Assembly: GCA_014825775.1 (NCBI GenBank)
Contig: MVAQ01000014.1
Location: 62,001 to 126,000, forward strand
Origin: Krasilnikovozyma curviuscula
Taxonomy: Eukaryota > Basidiomycota > Tremellomycetes > Cystofilobasidiales > Mrakiaceae
Reading direction: 5' to 3'
Length of the DNA stretch: 64,000 nucleotides
The notes below the pieces were generated by a model, which did not search any database, had not been told where the DNA came from, and saw only the letters and a list, made by a program, of their open reading frames with translations. The position numbers and the translations under genes were made by a program. Position 1 is the first letter of the stretch. Each line of letters opens with the position of its first letter. Of the stretch, positions 44,978 to 58,580 are shown piece by piece.

Positions 44978-47900
44978 ATGTCAATCAACATGCCCCAGCA
45001 CTTAACTCGAACTGACTCGGAAGGTAGCAATAATGTTTTTGCAACGGCGATTCCTGGAGCAGGACAGCAACCCGCCGTTCACACGCCTTCTATGGGTGGG
45101 GTCGTCGTTCATGGGGGAGAGTGAGTCTTTGGTTGCTTTACCTAGTCTATTTCCTTTGGCGGGTGTGTTGAAAGGGAGAAGAAAGGTACCGGAGGGGATT
45201 GGGGTTCATAGGGAAACGAAACGAGAGGGCCAAAGCTGCCCTTCGTGTGGTCACTCCGCCTTTTGCTTCCTCGACAGGGGCTTTCCTTGCTCATGGATAT
45301 GGTTCCTTCTCGACTGCCATCGTTATTCCCTCTAGTTGGCGATCTGTCGACAAAGGTCACTTGCTGGGTTTCAGTGTGTCATACCTGCTCTTCGTGGGAC
45401 TGCCTCATCCCTCTTCCTTACGTGGAACGCCCCTGTACCTTCCTTGTCCTTTTTTTTGGACCTCATCTCGCTACTGTTGGTAATAACTATGGATCGGCTG
45501 ATGGGGAGTCCGACTGAAGGAGCGTTCTCAGAAGCAGTATCCCAGACTGTCGGACCACGTTCCAGCTCGCGAGCTGCGACGCTCCCTACCGGCGACCGAA
45601 GGCGGGCTTCAGCCTCATTGCCTTCCCTCAGCCTATCTCCTGCTTCTTTGAAGTCCTTCAGAGGTCCAAGGGATTCCGTCAGAATCCCTCTACTTCGTCG
45701 AATTCTGCACCCGAAAAGATCTCAAACTGATTCAACACCTACCTCTTTACGCTCGTTAACGTCCCCTCACCACCGAATGATTTCTTCACCCCGACGACCA
45801 ACACCCTCCAACCATCCTTATGGCCAACCTGCGTCTTCGCCAAATTCGGTTTCGTCTGTCGACCTGCTGGCTTGTCGTCGTCCTTCGCCTGAATCCCCAA
45901 ACTCAAACAACTACCCTTACCTCCCTCGTGCCTCTCGCCGGACACCAACTTCTCCTCGGTTTGGCCCTCCATCGTATACACTCCCACCGCCGTCAATGAA
46001 ACGCCAATCGATACCTCCTCAACCTCGCATGGTCGTATCTGTCGTCGATGGTCGCTCGACCTCGCCCGTGCCCTTTGCTGACTATGCCGTACCCTCACAC
46101 AACACTAACAACTACTACAATAACAACGGCAATAATGACAGGTATGATATGAGTGTCTCACCTCCTTCTGCCAACAGGGACTCCAGTCAGGATAGGAGTG
46201 ACGACCAAAGGCGGCAGAATGGGTGAGTGACGCTCTGCGACTGTGGTTAAAAATACAAGGACACTGACCTCTTTTTGTTCATTTAATCGCTGCTTGCACT
46301 CAATCTCATTGTAGGCTGACAAATACGCCAACGAAGCAGACACCTTCTTCAATGCACCAGTCATCCCCCCAGTCGCAGCACCAAGCCTCCCCATCCTCTC
46401 ACCACCACCCCTCAACAATGTCCTCTGCTCCCCCCATCCGCAAACCCAAGCAGCGCCAGCTAGGAAATTACCTTCTCGGAAAGACCCTGGGAGCGGGATC
46501 GATGGGTAAAGTAAAACTTGGCGTGCACGTCTCTACGGGCGGCAAAGTCGCAATCAAAATCATACCCCGCAACCAACCCTCTTCTTTCAAGCCTCCAGCA
46601 CCCCCGCTGAATCCTGATGGAACGCAACCACCAACACCACCAGCTACGGAATCGTTCATCGCCAAGGCCGTAGCAAAGGAGCACTCGAAAGAAGTCCGGA
46701 CGATCCGGGAAGCGTCGATCGTGCTGCTGCTCCATCATCCTTACATATGCGGCATGAGCGAGATGATTGTACATCAGAACCACTACTACATGGTGTTTGA
46801 GTACGTCAGTGGTGGACAGATGCTCGATTATATTATTAGTCACGGGCGACTGAGGGAGAGGGCCGCCAGGAAGTTTTCAAGGCAGATCGGGAGCGCGTTA
46901 GAGTACTGTCATAAGAACAGTATAGTCCACCGAGGTGAGTTCATGCTATATGTAATCTGAAGATCTGTATTCAGAAACTTCCAATACATAATGCTGACGT
47001 CCCTTCCTTCACATCGCCATGTACGTATATGTGTGTACAGACCTCAAGATTGAAAACATTCTCATTTGTAACACTGGTAACATCAAAATCATTGACTTTG
47101 GCTTGTCGAACCTCTACTCGCCAGCATCACACTTATCGACCTTTTGCGGTTCTCTCTATTTTGCCGCGCCGGAGCTGCTCAACGCCAAAGTGTATACCGG
47201 TCCAGAGGTGGATGTGTGGAGTTTCGGGATTGTGTTGTATGTGCTCGTTTGTGGAAAGGTGCCGTTCGATGATCAGAGCATGCCAGCATTGCATGCCAAG
47301 ATCAAGAGGGGTCAGGTCGAGTACCCTGCTTGGTTGAGTGCTGGTGAGTTTCTGTTCTCTTTCAGGTTCGATGACACCACCCGTCTTGCATTTGCACTGA
47401 TCTGTGTTTTATTCATGGCTAGAATGTAAGCATCTGCTCTGCAGGATGTTGGTCACCAACCCCCTTTATCGAGCAACTCTGCCTGAAGTTATGGCACACC
47501 CGTGGATGGTCAAAGGTTTTGACGGCCCTCCAGACACCTATCTCATCAACCGTGAACCGCTAGTAGTTGATGAACTCGACCAATCTGTTCTCGAAGGTAT
47601 GGTGGGGTTCGAATTTGGAACCAAGGAGGAGATTGAGGACCGGCTGATTGAGGTACTGGAGAGTCAAGAGTACAAGACGGTGCTGAGTGCATGGAACGAC
47701 AGGAGACATGGCCACCTGAAGGAACCTTGGAAGAATGCAAGTTCTAACTCGTCCCTCGGTCTCGGTGCTGGTCAGCCTTCAACTTCTAGTATTGGCGTCA
47801 TGAGCGACTCGTCCTCCCAGAACGACTCACCCTCGAAGAAAAACAAGAGGTTCTCTGGCTTTGACTTCTACAGGAAAAAGCTGTTCGCGGGAAGCCCCAA

Positions 47901-50121
47901 GGAGGAAAAATCTAACCCTGTCATCTCCCACCCGAGCGTGAATGGGCACAACACCCAGTCGCTCTCACATGGTCCCCAGCAGGAGACCGCCAAAGAACCA
48001 CTGGACCCAACAAGAGGCTTCCACCCGCTTATCTCTATCTACTACTTGGTTCGCGAAAAGATGGAGAGGGAGAAGGTCTATGGTCCTGGAAAATTCGCCT
48101 CTTCTGAAATCTCCCTCACGCGTCCCGTTGCTGAACAGGGCATACCAACAACACCTGCAACAGCTGCTACATCCGTTGCAAATGGCCACCTCAATTCTCC
48201 TAGCGCAGTGCAGTCTGCCTTGTCTCCCTCATCAGGTCCAGATTACAGCATGCACCTCCCTCGACTGCCTGCGCCAGCGTCGTCTGTTCAGTCCCCGCTC
48301 TCGCGAGAGATCGGTCCTGCCGAAGCGACGTCAAGAGTCAATGCTACTGCTGCCCAGCCGAGGACGAGGGATAGTGGGGAGGCCATGGCTGTTCTTGCAT
48401 CCACTTCATCGCACGGTCGAACGCCCTCGATCGGCATGGGTCTCCCTCAAGGCACCGAAGCTGTCACACCTAAAGCACCGGTAGCGGCCACCCACCGACG
48501 AAGTCAGAGTCTGGTTTCGAACCCAAGGCCCCTCTCGGAGGCTATGCCTATTCCTCAGTCTGCTTCAGCTGGTCAAACTACCTTCAACTCTCGTCCTCAG
48601 ACCGTTTTCGAGACCCCTTCAGCTCCGATATCTGTTCCAACAACTCCAACGACAGTCCATCGTCCGGCTATTCCGACAGCACTCCCAACAATCCTTTCCT
48701 CTACCGATGATGAGGAAAATAGACCCGTACCTGATCTGCAAAATTCGCCGTCGAAGGAATTGGGCACGTCACCTGGATCTGGCTTCGTTAAGCGATTTGG
48801 TTCTATCCTGGGCCGGCATCCAGAGGATAGAGACAAGAAGGCACCTAAACGGCAATCCCTCCACGTGGGGCTGCGTACACCATCATCGTCCCGACCAGCA
48901 ACAGCGGACAGTGAACGCTCCGAGCTGTCTTCTCGCTCACCGAATCTCAGCAAAGGCTTCAACACACTTCCGACCTCACTGTCTGCTCCGATCGACTCAC
49001 CAAGCGGTGTTACCAGTGGCTCGTCATCTCATAAGCGCGCTAGCACCGTCTTTGAATCTAACGGTGGGCGTAGCGAGAGGCGAGTGTCGATCGGAGGGTC
49101 CGTCAATCGTTCAGGTACAACAGGTGGTGGTGGGTTCAGACGGTCCTCTCAAGTTTCTCGAACACCGACCAATGTCAGACCTCCTGAACAGGCGGGAGAA
49201 CATGGTCAGTGGCTAGGAACGGCTGATGAAGGTAATGGAGTCAGCGATGGGGTGGAGGACATCGGTGAGGCCTCTACTGGACCTTCAGACTTCAAGCCAA
49301 TCTACATGAAGGGCCTCTTCAGGTGTGCTTCACCGCTATTTCTAGAATGAGGCTGTGACTGATTTCTGGTCTTTTTGCAGTGTTGCGACCACATCCACCA
49401 AGTCGCCTGCTGTTCTCAGCGAAGACATAAAACGAGTACTGGATCGAATCGGAATCCAGTACAGACCAATTAAAGGAGGATTTGAATGTGTGCATGTCCC
49501 TTCAATAGACCTCTCTAAAGTTGTTCCAACTCCAGGCGGTTCCAATTTCAACCTCGCCGACAGCAGCACCAACGCACAAACTGTGCGAGGTGTAAAAAAG
49601 AAGAAATCTTCACTCTCTCTGTTAAACAACAAAGCGCCTATAACTCCAACGATATCAACTACTGCTCAACAACAACAACAAAATGATGATCTTGTAAATT
49701 CAATCAATATACCCTCAATTCTATCACCCGAACCTATATCCAGCCTTAACGGCGGCCTCCCACCAATGTCGCCACCACTTTCGCCTGCTCCTGGTCCAAA
49801 AACTTCTCAGTTGGACAGTGGTGGCGGTGGGGGAGAGCCTTCTAGTTGGCAGGAAGATGAAGTTGATGCTTGGATGTACAACAACAATGGAAAAAGTGGT
49901 AATGCGAACAAGAATGATCTCGTTGTGAGATTTGAGATCAATGTCATCAAAGTGAGCTCCTCAAAGACCCTTTAAATCTCCTTTGCCCAAGTGACTTACT
50001 CCTTTGATCCTGACAGGTGCCTTGGCTCCCATTGCATGGAATACAGTTCCGCCGTGCTGGTGGCAATGGCTGGCAATATCAGATGCTAGCAAGGAGAGTC
50101 CTTCAAGAACTAAAGCTCTAG
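44978..50121 (+). CDS. KIN1: Kin1/Kin2-type Ser/Thr kinase with KA1 domain
   Basis: A MARK/Par-1 group kinase that acts on polarity, exocytosis and the cell cortex in fungi. A long Ser/Pro-rich N-terminus precedes the kinase: [15 protein letters not shown] (glycine loop), VAIKIIP, a kinase insert ([12 protein letters not shown]...) typical of Kin1/Kin2, HR|DLKIEN (split by an intron), KIIDFGLSN (DFG), [32 protein letters not shown]. After a very long Ser-rich linker the last exons give [13 protein letters not shown] and a KA1 domain ending [20 protein letters not shown], with [14 protein letters not shown]1 binds acidic membranes. The stop is at 50119-50121. The start at 44978 ([13 protein letters not shown]) is in frame with a longer ATG at 44861. 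The join from the first exon (GTGAGTCT after HGGE) to the next is unclear, so residues around 45120-45660 are not settled. Length is about 1,400 residues (estimate). Confidence 0.88.
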
Positions 50122-50543
50122 TCTCTCATTGTATCTCCTTCTTCCTTTTTGCCATTTCAAATTCTATTCTCAGTTTATCACATCTCTTTTAACATTTTGT
50201 ATCAATGACGCCCAATCATTCTTCAATTTACCTTATACCCCCATTTAGTATCTACCCCGTTTCCACAAAATCACTTTGATTTTCCGCTCTTTCGAACGAA
50301 GATAAAGTTCTTATCATCTGTTATCAATGTGTCTTCACACAGGTAGAGTTCCCCCAACGAAATTATCTCAGTTTACATTCTTCTTCACACCACGCGCCCT
50401 TCTGATCTGCGCGAACTCTTAGCTGAAGGATACTTAGCTTGAAAGCTGATAAAAAATATGCTCGTGATAGACTGTATAGAAATATGGATACACAGATTCA
50501 CAGTTATTTCTGCTCGTTTCAACTTTCACCTTCGCCATCTCAT
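50122..50543. other. Gap between convergent genes
   Basis: About 420 bases after the Kin1-type gene and before the 3' end of the next minus-strand gene. The T-rich sequence fits 3' untranslated regions. No gene is supported. Confidence 0.4.
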
Positions 50544-51056
50544 CTACCCGGACCAAACCTTCTTCGACTTCTTCACCAAGTCCTTGGCAGTGGTTTTTAA
50601 TTCATCCTTCTCAAGATTAGGAACGCCTGTCCCCGTCGTCTTTGCGTCGGGCACCTGGCGGTTCATCACTTCAGGCTTGTATGTGGTGTTTTTGTCGGTC
50701 GTAGAGCCTTGGGCCTTCGACGAGTTAGGGTTTTGCACCTACAACATACAATATAAATTTAAGTTGGGATATATATGAGAAGATTGAGACGAAAAGAGCG
50801 CATTATTTGAGTGTATAGAAATTTACTTCTTTTTCAGGTGGATCGTAATCCGGTGCGAAGGGTTTACCAAGCCTTTTCACCGTCTGAACAACATTTCAAC
50901 TGTATCATTGATTACTTTTGATAACGAAGTATAGAAGTTAGGACTCACAGATTTGACGGCTCCAACAACAGATGCTTGTCTTTGGGAACCGCTGAAGAAC
51001 GTCCTTCGAGCACATACGGTACTGAGTGAGGTTGAACGAACAGAGGAGGTAAACAT
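50544..51056 (-). CDS. Small, probably mitochondrial protein of unknown function
   Basis: Three exons give about 119 residues. Exon one reads MFTSSVRSTSLSTVCARRTF, then FSGSQRQASVVGAVKS: a basic, Ser-rich, amphipathic N-terminus with RRTFFS, a likely mitochondrial cleavage site. Exon two reads VKRLGKPFAPDYDPPEKE. Exon three reads VQNPNSSKAQGSTTDKN, then VPNLEKDELKTTAKDLVKKS and KKVWSG, with TAG at 50544. Joins are S|GTGAGT...TTCAG|T and E|GTAAATTTC...TTGTAG|V, both in phase. I do not recognise the family. It is charged and has no membrane helix, so a matrix protein is the simplest guess (inference). Confidence 0.72.
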
Positions 51057-51541
51057 GATTCGAATTTGTTACTTCTAGTACGTGCTAAAAGTGGCGGTCA
51101 GGAGGGCGACGAGATTCTCATTGGGTTGGAGCTTTGAAGTTTCAAAACATCGTCACCGGTACCGCCACGCGTTGGAGTTCTCTGTTGTTAATGCCTTGCG
51201 AGCAAGCCTTAAGATTTAGAAGACGGAGGCAAAGATAGGGAGGTATCAAAGTATGTGAAGGTGACGAGGGATTGTATGGAATGAGAAGCGGCGGGGAAGA
51301 GGTAGGTCTGGGGGAGTGACAATGATGATTGTGTGATGCTAGGGGCCCGATAGCGATAAAAGGACCTAAAGTTATTGCAAAGAGAGCCTGTCACAAGGGT
51401 AGAAAGAGAAAATTATATATAGAAAGATGCGACTGGCGAGTGAAAAAGACAAAAAATAATAATAATCGACCCACGAGTCAGCATTTGAAGTTGCTCAATT
51501 GGGGCGAAGAAACAGAGCAGACTTACGTTGGAGGGACACAA
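51057..51541. other. Spacer between small mitochondrial-type gene and SAR1
   Basis: About 485 bases without a supported gene. Open frames at 51209-51394 (minus) and 51329-51676 (plus) show no domain; the latter runs into the last exon of SAR1 on the opposite strand. Confidence 0.4.
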
Positions 51542-53141
<1,600 letters not shown>

Positions 53142-54177
53142 GATGGGCAAATGGATTGCTTTTCCAAAGGATGAAGGGTGGGTCGAAGGAACGACAGAGG
53201 AGAGCGCTGCGTGACGAACTGACTGACCGACGAACTTGCCACCACAGCGAAAAGTCTGGCGCAGACTAAATACAACGTGGAGATGGGACAAACGGCCATC
53301 TGCTGGTGTCACACTAGAGGCCAGTACGATGATATGGTATGATATGAGTCTCTGCCCAATCGCAGTTCCTTGAAAACTCAAGTTCACATCGCATCGAGGG
53401 CACTGGCTCAGCTCCGTTTCTCTGGATGTTGGGTCGAGACGATTGAGCTCGACGGGAGGAAAGCCTCTAGGTAGGCAGCTAAGCGCCATTAATTCCCTTT
53501 ATACTGCATAGTAGTCCAGAGTGCTGATCTCTCGACAGCTCGTCAAGAATCGTGGGATGAAGGCATGGCCGCGCGCTGGAGATCAGTGAGGTGGATTCCT
53601 CAGCATCGCATCAGTTTCACATCATCACCCCGCCGATCACGAGTGCTCTCTATTTGAATACATACCCAAGTGTAGGATCGACGTCCTCATGAAGCGCAGG
53701 GTCCCACTTGGCTTGCGCTTCTCACGTCAACATCGTCCAGAATCAATAAATCACCGGCTCGTCACTGGTAGCGTTTCGAAAGCAACCAAGAGCTTGGAGA
53801 AGCCGGGCAGACAACTGTGATTAAAAGGCTCTAGCTCCATATTTTGAACCAATAAGTCAAAAGTCTCAGTAGACGGGCTTCAGATGAAATCTCATCACAG
53901 ACCGATGTCTATGTTTCCAACTCGTTTTCTCAAAGTTTTCTCTTTTTCTCACATTCTTCACCACAATCGTAGATATCATCTCTTTCACTGTATTCATACC
54001 ACCTTTCCCTTTCTATTATAAAGGCCTTGCTCTTCTATATTGTCTCCTCCCTATTATGTTCTGCATGTGTCTTCGCCACCATCAGACACTCGTCACCGCT
54101 GCCGCCCCTTGCTTGTCACAGCCTTTTTTGAGTTCCGCCCTAGCACTAAACCGCCAAAACACGTCCTAGGAAAATAC
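53142..54177. promoter_or_regulatory. Divergent promoter, SAR1 / eisosome gene
   Basis: About 1 kb between two divergent starts. The minus-strand open frame 53043-53489 overlaps the first SAR1 exon and has no domain. The part before 54178 is pyrimidine-rich, as for a 5' leader. Confidence 0.4.
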
Positions 54178-57100
54178 ATGTTAGGAAGGAATACGACGTC
54201 TCGGATAGCGAGCTCGAGCTCACAGAATGGTGCCGGATCAACTGCGGGGGGTGAAGGAGGATCCAAGAGGGGTTTACTGGGAAAAGCGAAAGCAGGTTCG
54301 TCTGCTTAACCTCTTCACCTCCTGGTCCTCAAATTTCCCCTGGCAGTCTTCTAACCGCCGATGTGAACCTCCATAGGTATTGCCCATACATCTATTCTGC
54401 CAGCACTAGGTCCGTCGTCGTTGAGGCCGTTGAGCAACCTGCTCATTGCAGAGAAGTCGATCCTTGCCGCTACGTCGACCCTGGCAGGTGACACATCCAA
54501 GGCTGCGACGGCGCTGTCAGCTTGGGCTCAGGGAGAAGGAGATGATTTAGATGATGTGCTGAGCAAGTGTGCGGAGTTGCTGTCGTTATTGGGTGATGCT
54601 GAGTCCTGCTGGTCGACGAGGGCAGCTGCAGGACGAGTCGAATATAAGGACAGTAAGTTTCCCATCGAGAATCTCTCTCTTCAGGGTTTCAGTTCTATTC
54701 TCTGTAGACTAAGTGATTGCGTTTCATGTCTCAGTTCGGACTATGGAGGAAGCATTGTCTTCCCTGCGGTCTAGGCGGTCTAACGTCGGTTCCAAGGCAG
54801 ACGCAGCAGAGAAGAAATTGGTCAAGATGACAGCAGAGAACAAGAACTTACCTGCTCAGACAGAGTTGCTTATGGGCCTGAGAGGAGAAATGAGAGAAGT
54901 GAGAATTTCCATTCCCGTTATGGTCGCGCCAGCTCAAGACTGCGGATCAGTTCTCTGGTCTCACGCCCTTGTCTCGTGCTGACATCTGCTTGATTTCCAA
55001 CTAAAGTTGGACACTGAAATAGTTCAGACTGAGGCTTCACTCTCAACTTTGAAACGTCATGCCTGTGAGTTACCAGTCACTGCAAGCTACGCTTGCGTTG
55101 TTTCAAATTGGCTCTATCGCTGATGCTCTCTATCCATGCTTGAAAGCTCTCCGAGCTCTTCACCTCAAATTCTCCTCCTTACTCGAGTTCTCTGAGAAAG
55201 CAACCATCATTGGTGAACTTGGAAAACTTGTGTTAGCTTCAATCCCAACAGTCACTTCAACGCCAGGCCTACCACGTCCAGCATATCCTGATACCGAACG
55301 CCAGCGTACCGATGGCCTCGTGGTGGAAGCCAAACGATGCCTTTCAGAAGTTAAGTTCGAAACGGCACCCGAAATTGCACACAAGACGATGAGTGACCTC
55401 AATGCTGGAGCGAGTGGACTGGGCGTCGGTCCCAACACTCTTCAAAGGAATGGATCGGCTGTCTCAGGAATTGAGAGTTTCGCTCATTACGCTGATTTTG
55501 GTGACGATCCTGAGCTGCCACTCGCTGTGGGTGGGGGGGTTCGACACATCGGGAGAGAGGATGAAGAGACACCGTCTTTCTTACCTGGAACTACACCAGC
55601 ACAAACAACTGCATTCTCATACAATACTCCAGAAGTCAGAGGCGTCAGTGGGGAAGTAGATGCGGACGAGGAGGAGACTGAAGGTCAGAGAAGGGAGAGA
55701 TTGCAACATGAGGAAAACTTGAGAACTGCATTAGGTGGGCCACCAAGATTGCCAGAACTGTCACTTTCTTCGGATGATTCTAAGCAGGAAGAATCAACTG
55801 GATCGGGTAAAGCTGCTAAGCGACTTTCACTCGGCCTCTCACGCCTCTCGATGGGCTTCGGCAACAGATCCACGTCTCAGGGTTTCATTCCACCACCAGC
55901 AATCACTGTCCCACCACCAACATCAGAAGAAACAATTCCAGAAGTTGATTCACCGGCCGTGGTTGGCGGTCTGCAAGCGCCAGCTGCTGAATCCAACGCG
56001 TGGAGGGGAAGCGTAGTGTCGCTAGGTGAAGAACCTGAAACTTACCTTTCCTACGCTGCTGCTTCACCAACTGAGACTACGACTCCCATCGTGGCCGCTC
56101 ATGCGCCTGTCGTGCCTGTTACACAAGCAGCCATGACAGACTCCGTCGTGAAAGGTCCCAATTGGAATCAGGACGCTTTAGCTTCCCACTCCGCCGCCGC
56201 TGCTGCTTCAGTCTCCAATACTGGTCCTATTACCCCTTCAACACCAGCTGGCGACAAGTACAGACATTCCAATGGAGATAAAGAATTCACATATAGTATG
56301 TTCATCCGGCTTTACATCTACGGGATGACGCCAAGAATGTAGTCACTGATTTTCTTTCTTCATTTTCAGCTTATGCTCCTCCAACATCACAATCCCAGTA
56401 CGACAACAATTTACCACTTCATCTCTCTAACTCTGACTCAAACTCACCTGCAACGGACTCGGCGGTTTCTCCTCTGAGGCCATCCCCTCGAACAACCTCC
56501 CTCACTTCGCCGCTGGCACCCATCGCGACGGACACCTCCGACATTGTTGCTACTGAGCATCATCAGCCTCCTTCGCCTCTTCACGCCATCAACACCGATG
56601 AGAATTCTCTGGCTTTGTCTGCTGCCCAGAGGGAAGTAGAAAGGGAGATGGACAACTTGGCGTTCGTTTCGTCGTCTGGAGTCACTCCCTCCCAACATCG
56701 CCGTCAACAATTTGAATCGCCAATGACCAGCCCTGTGACTCAAGCCAAACAGTTGCCACCTACCTCGCCAACAGCTGGACACTCCATGATCCCTCGTCCT
56801 GTTAAAAAGGATTCGAACCAGAATTTACGCGGCGTTGTCCCCCCTTTACCAACCATCCAAGCTCCATCCACACATTCGGTAAACCACCATCAGAAGGAAG
56901 AAGATGGGGGCTATGAGGCCTCATATACATCGCCCACAGCTGCGGCAATCATCTCATCAACGAGCGATGACGGATCTCATAATTCCTCCGGCACAGCTGG
57001 CACGACTGGAGGAAGAGGCTCGCCTGGGGGACAACCCCTTCCACGAACCTACTCAGATGACTCAGCGCACAGCACAGGTCCAAAACGGATCAACGCGGGT

Positions 57101-57343
57101 GCGTTTGGAAAGCGCAAACCGTCTGGCCTGGCTGGAGGCATGGGAGGCAGTGGAGTGCGAGTTCGGGGTACGTCGCCGGATGCAGATGATGAGGATTTGA
57201 GGTCACCTATCTCAGGTGGGGGGTTGAGTGGTGGTCTGTCGACGACTACAGCTCCCTTGAGACCACGAAGAGCTGTCACGCCGACGGTGGAGGATGAGTT
57301 TGTCGTGCCAGAGACGCCTGGCCCGCCTGCGTATCAGAACTGA
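54178..57343 (+). CDS. PIL1: Pil1/Lsp1-type eisosome protein (BAR fold)
   Basis: Eisosome core proteins use a BAR fold to shape furrows of the plasma membrane. After MLGRNTTSRIASSSSQNGAG, the match begins LIAEKSILAATSTLAGDTSK, then ALSAWAQGEGDDLDDVLSK, then IRTMEEALSSLRSRR and LTRLLGKA-like helices, then LRALHLKFSSLLEFSEKATI and the RPAYPD segment typical of Pil1. The C-terminus is very long, Ser/Pro-rich and likely disordered, unlike the short tails of yeast Pil1. Joins: KAG|IAHTSIL (GTTCGTC...CATAG), DI|RTMEEAL, HAS|LRALHL (an intron, 55063-55147, removes 85 nt), TYT|YAPPTS. The start at 54178 lies in an open frame that reaches back to 54040. The site is the cytosolic face of the plasma membrane. 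Length is about 880 residues (estimate). Confidence 0.85.
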
Positions 57344-57866
57344 AAAACTGTATCTATAGTTTTATGACATGTGATAATGTTAGTCGCAATCTGAATAGAT
57401 TATACCTATATGAGAGCTGGAAACAAAACACGACTTGAACTTTCTTCGCAAATTCCCTCGCAATTCCATTCGTATTTCTTCTGGCAGCGACACTACTTCT
57501 TAGCAACTGTGTTACATACAAATATATTTCGGTACTATTTACGTGATTACAAATATCTTAGAAGTGTGTAAGTCCATGGAACTCTTGTAGTGGGTCGACG
57601 AGGGACGAGGCGAGAGAAGAATCTGGAAACAGAGTAGCAAACGGGCATTAGAACACTTGAACACAGAATTAGAGTGAGCGATTAGAATTAGAGAAATCAA
57701 GATAAGAAATGCTCTGCTTAAGGCGGCTTCTCGAGTAAATACACAGATACTCTAGATGTCATTCCATCAGCCGCCAAGCTCCTTACTTGACAGCTTCACG
57801 GCAATCTGACCCAAAAGCCCCGAAAGGAAGAAAATAGAGTCTAATGAGGAAACGCGAACTTACCAA
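57344..57866. other. Gap between convergent genes
   Basis: About 520 bases after the eisosome gene and before the end of the next minus-strand gene. Probably 3' untranslated regions; no gene seen. Confidence 0.4.
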
Positions 57867-58580
57867 TCACCAGAGAGGCTTCTCGCGGCCCTCATAGACG
57901 GCACGCTCGTTCGCCTTGGAGCGTTTGAGCCAAGGTCGAAGCTAGAGAAAGGAAACAAGTAAATTTCTTCAGTTTCGAAGAAGTATTCAAAAAGAGCTCA
58001 GAAGAACGATTTACAGTTGGGTCCATGTAGACTGAAGGAGGAGTAGGTAGCCGTCAGCTTCATGGTGACATTGTCATACAAGAGAGTGGAGAGATGAGCC
58101 AACAACTTACGCTCATGACCAATCGCAGCAACTCCCATACCAACAGCGAGTGCAACCATGGCGAGCAATGGACGAGCTTCGACGGGAACACCTGCGGAGA
58201 TGGGGTTTCGTCAGCTGATGAAGCGATCCCTACCAAGATCGCAGGGCAAAGCGACTCACTATTCAACGAAGCTCTGATTCTATAATCGGACCTAGCTTTG
58301 GGGTTGATCAGAGCAGCTACCTTGGATGGGCTGCAACAATGGGTGGTATCAATCAGCGATCCGCTCCAACTCACGATCCTTACCCACTTTCTCTCTCGAG
58401 AAAAAGGATGCCCACTCACTGGTCGTAATGCTTTCCATGGAGATCAGGATGGGAACTGTACTGCTCCCCTCTGTGCTCTGGGGACATATACTGCAGGGGC
58501 TGCTCCGCACGGACAGCGACTGATCGCGAGACCATTCGCGCTTGGGTTCGAGCAACCATTCGGACTGTAGTTGGGATCAT
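57867..58580 (-). CDS. B12D/NDUFA4-like small mitochondrial membrane protein
   Basis: About 134 residues in five exons, from MIPTTVRMVARTQARMVSRS at 58580 to REKPLW with TGA at 57867-57869. The N-terminus is Arg-rich and free of acidic residues, as in a mitochondrial presequence. The central segment VPVEARPLLAMVALAVGMGV, AAIGHE is a single membrane helix flanked by the (E)xxPL pattern seen in the B12D/NADH-ubiquinone reductase MLRQ (NDUFA4) family. It is followed by LYMDPTLRPWLKR. Joins: D|H (GTGAGTGG...TGCAG), N|S (GTGAGTCG...CGCAG), E|L (GTAAGTTG...TTCAG), DPT|LRPWLK (GTAAATCG...CTAG). Family membership is inferred from the helix and flanking pattern only; it may instead be another respiratory or assembly subunit. 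A possible intron starts in the 3' region just after the stop (GTAAGTTCGCG). Confidence 0.62.
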
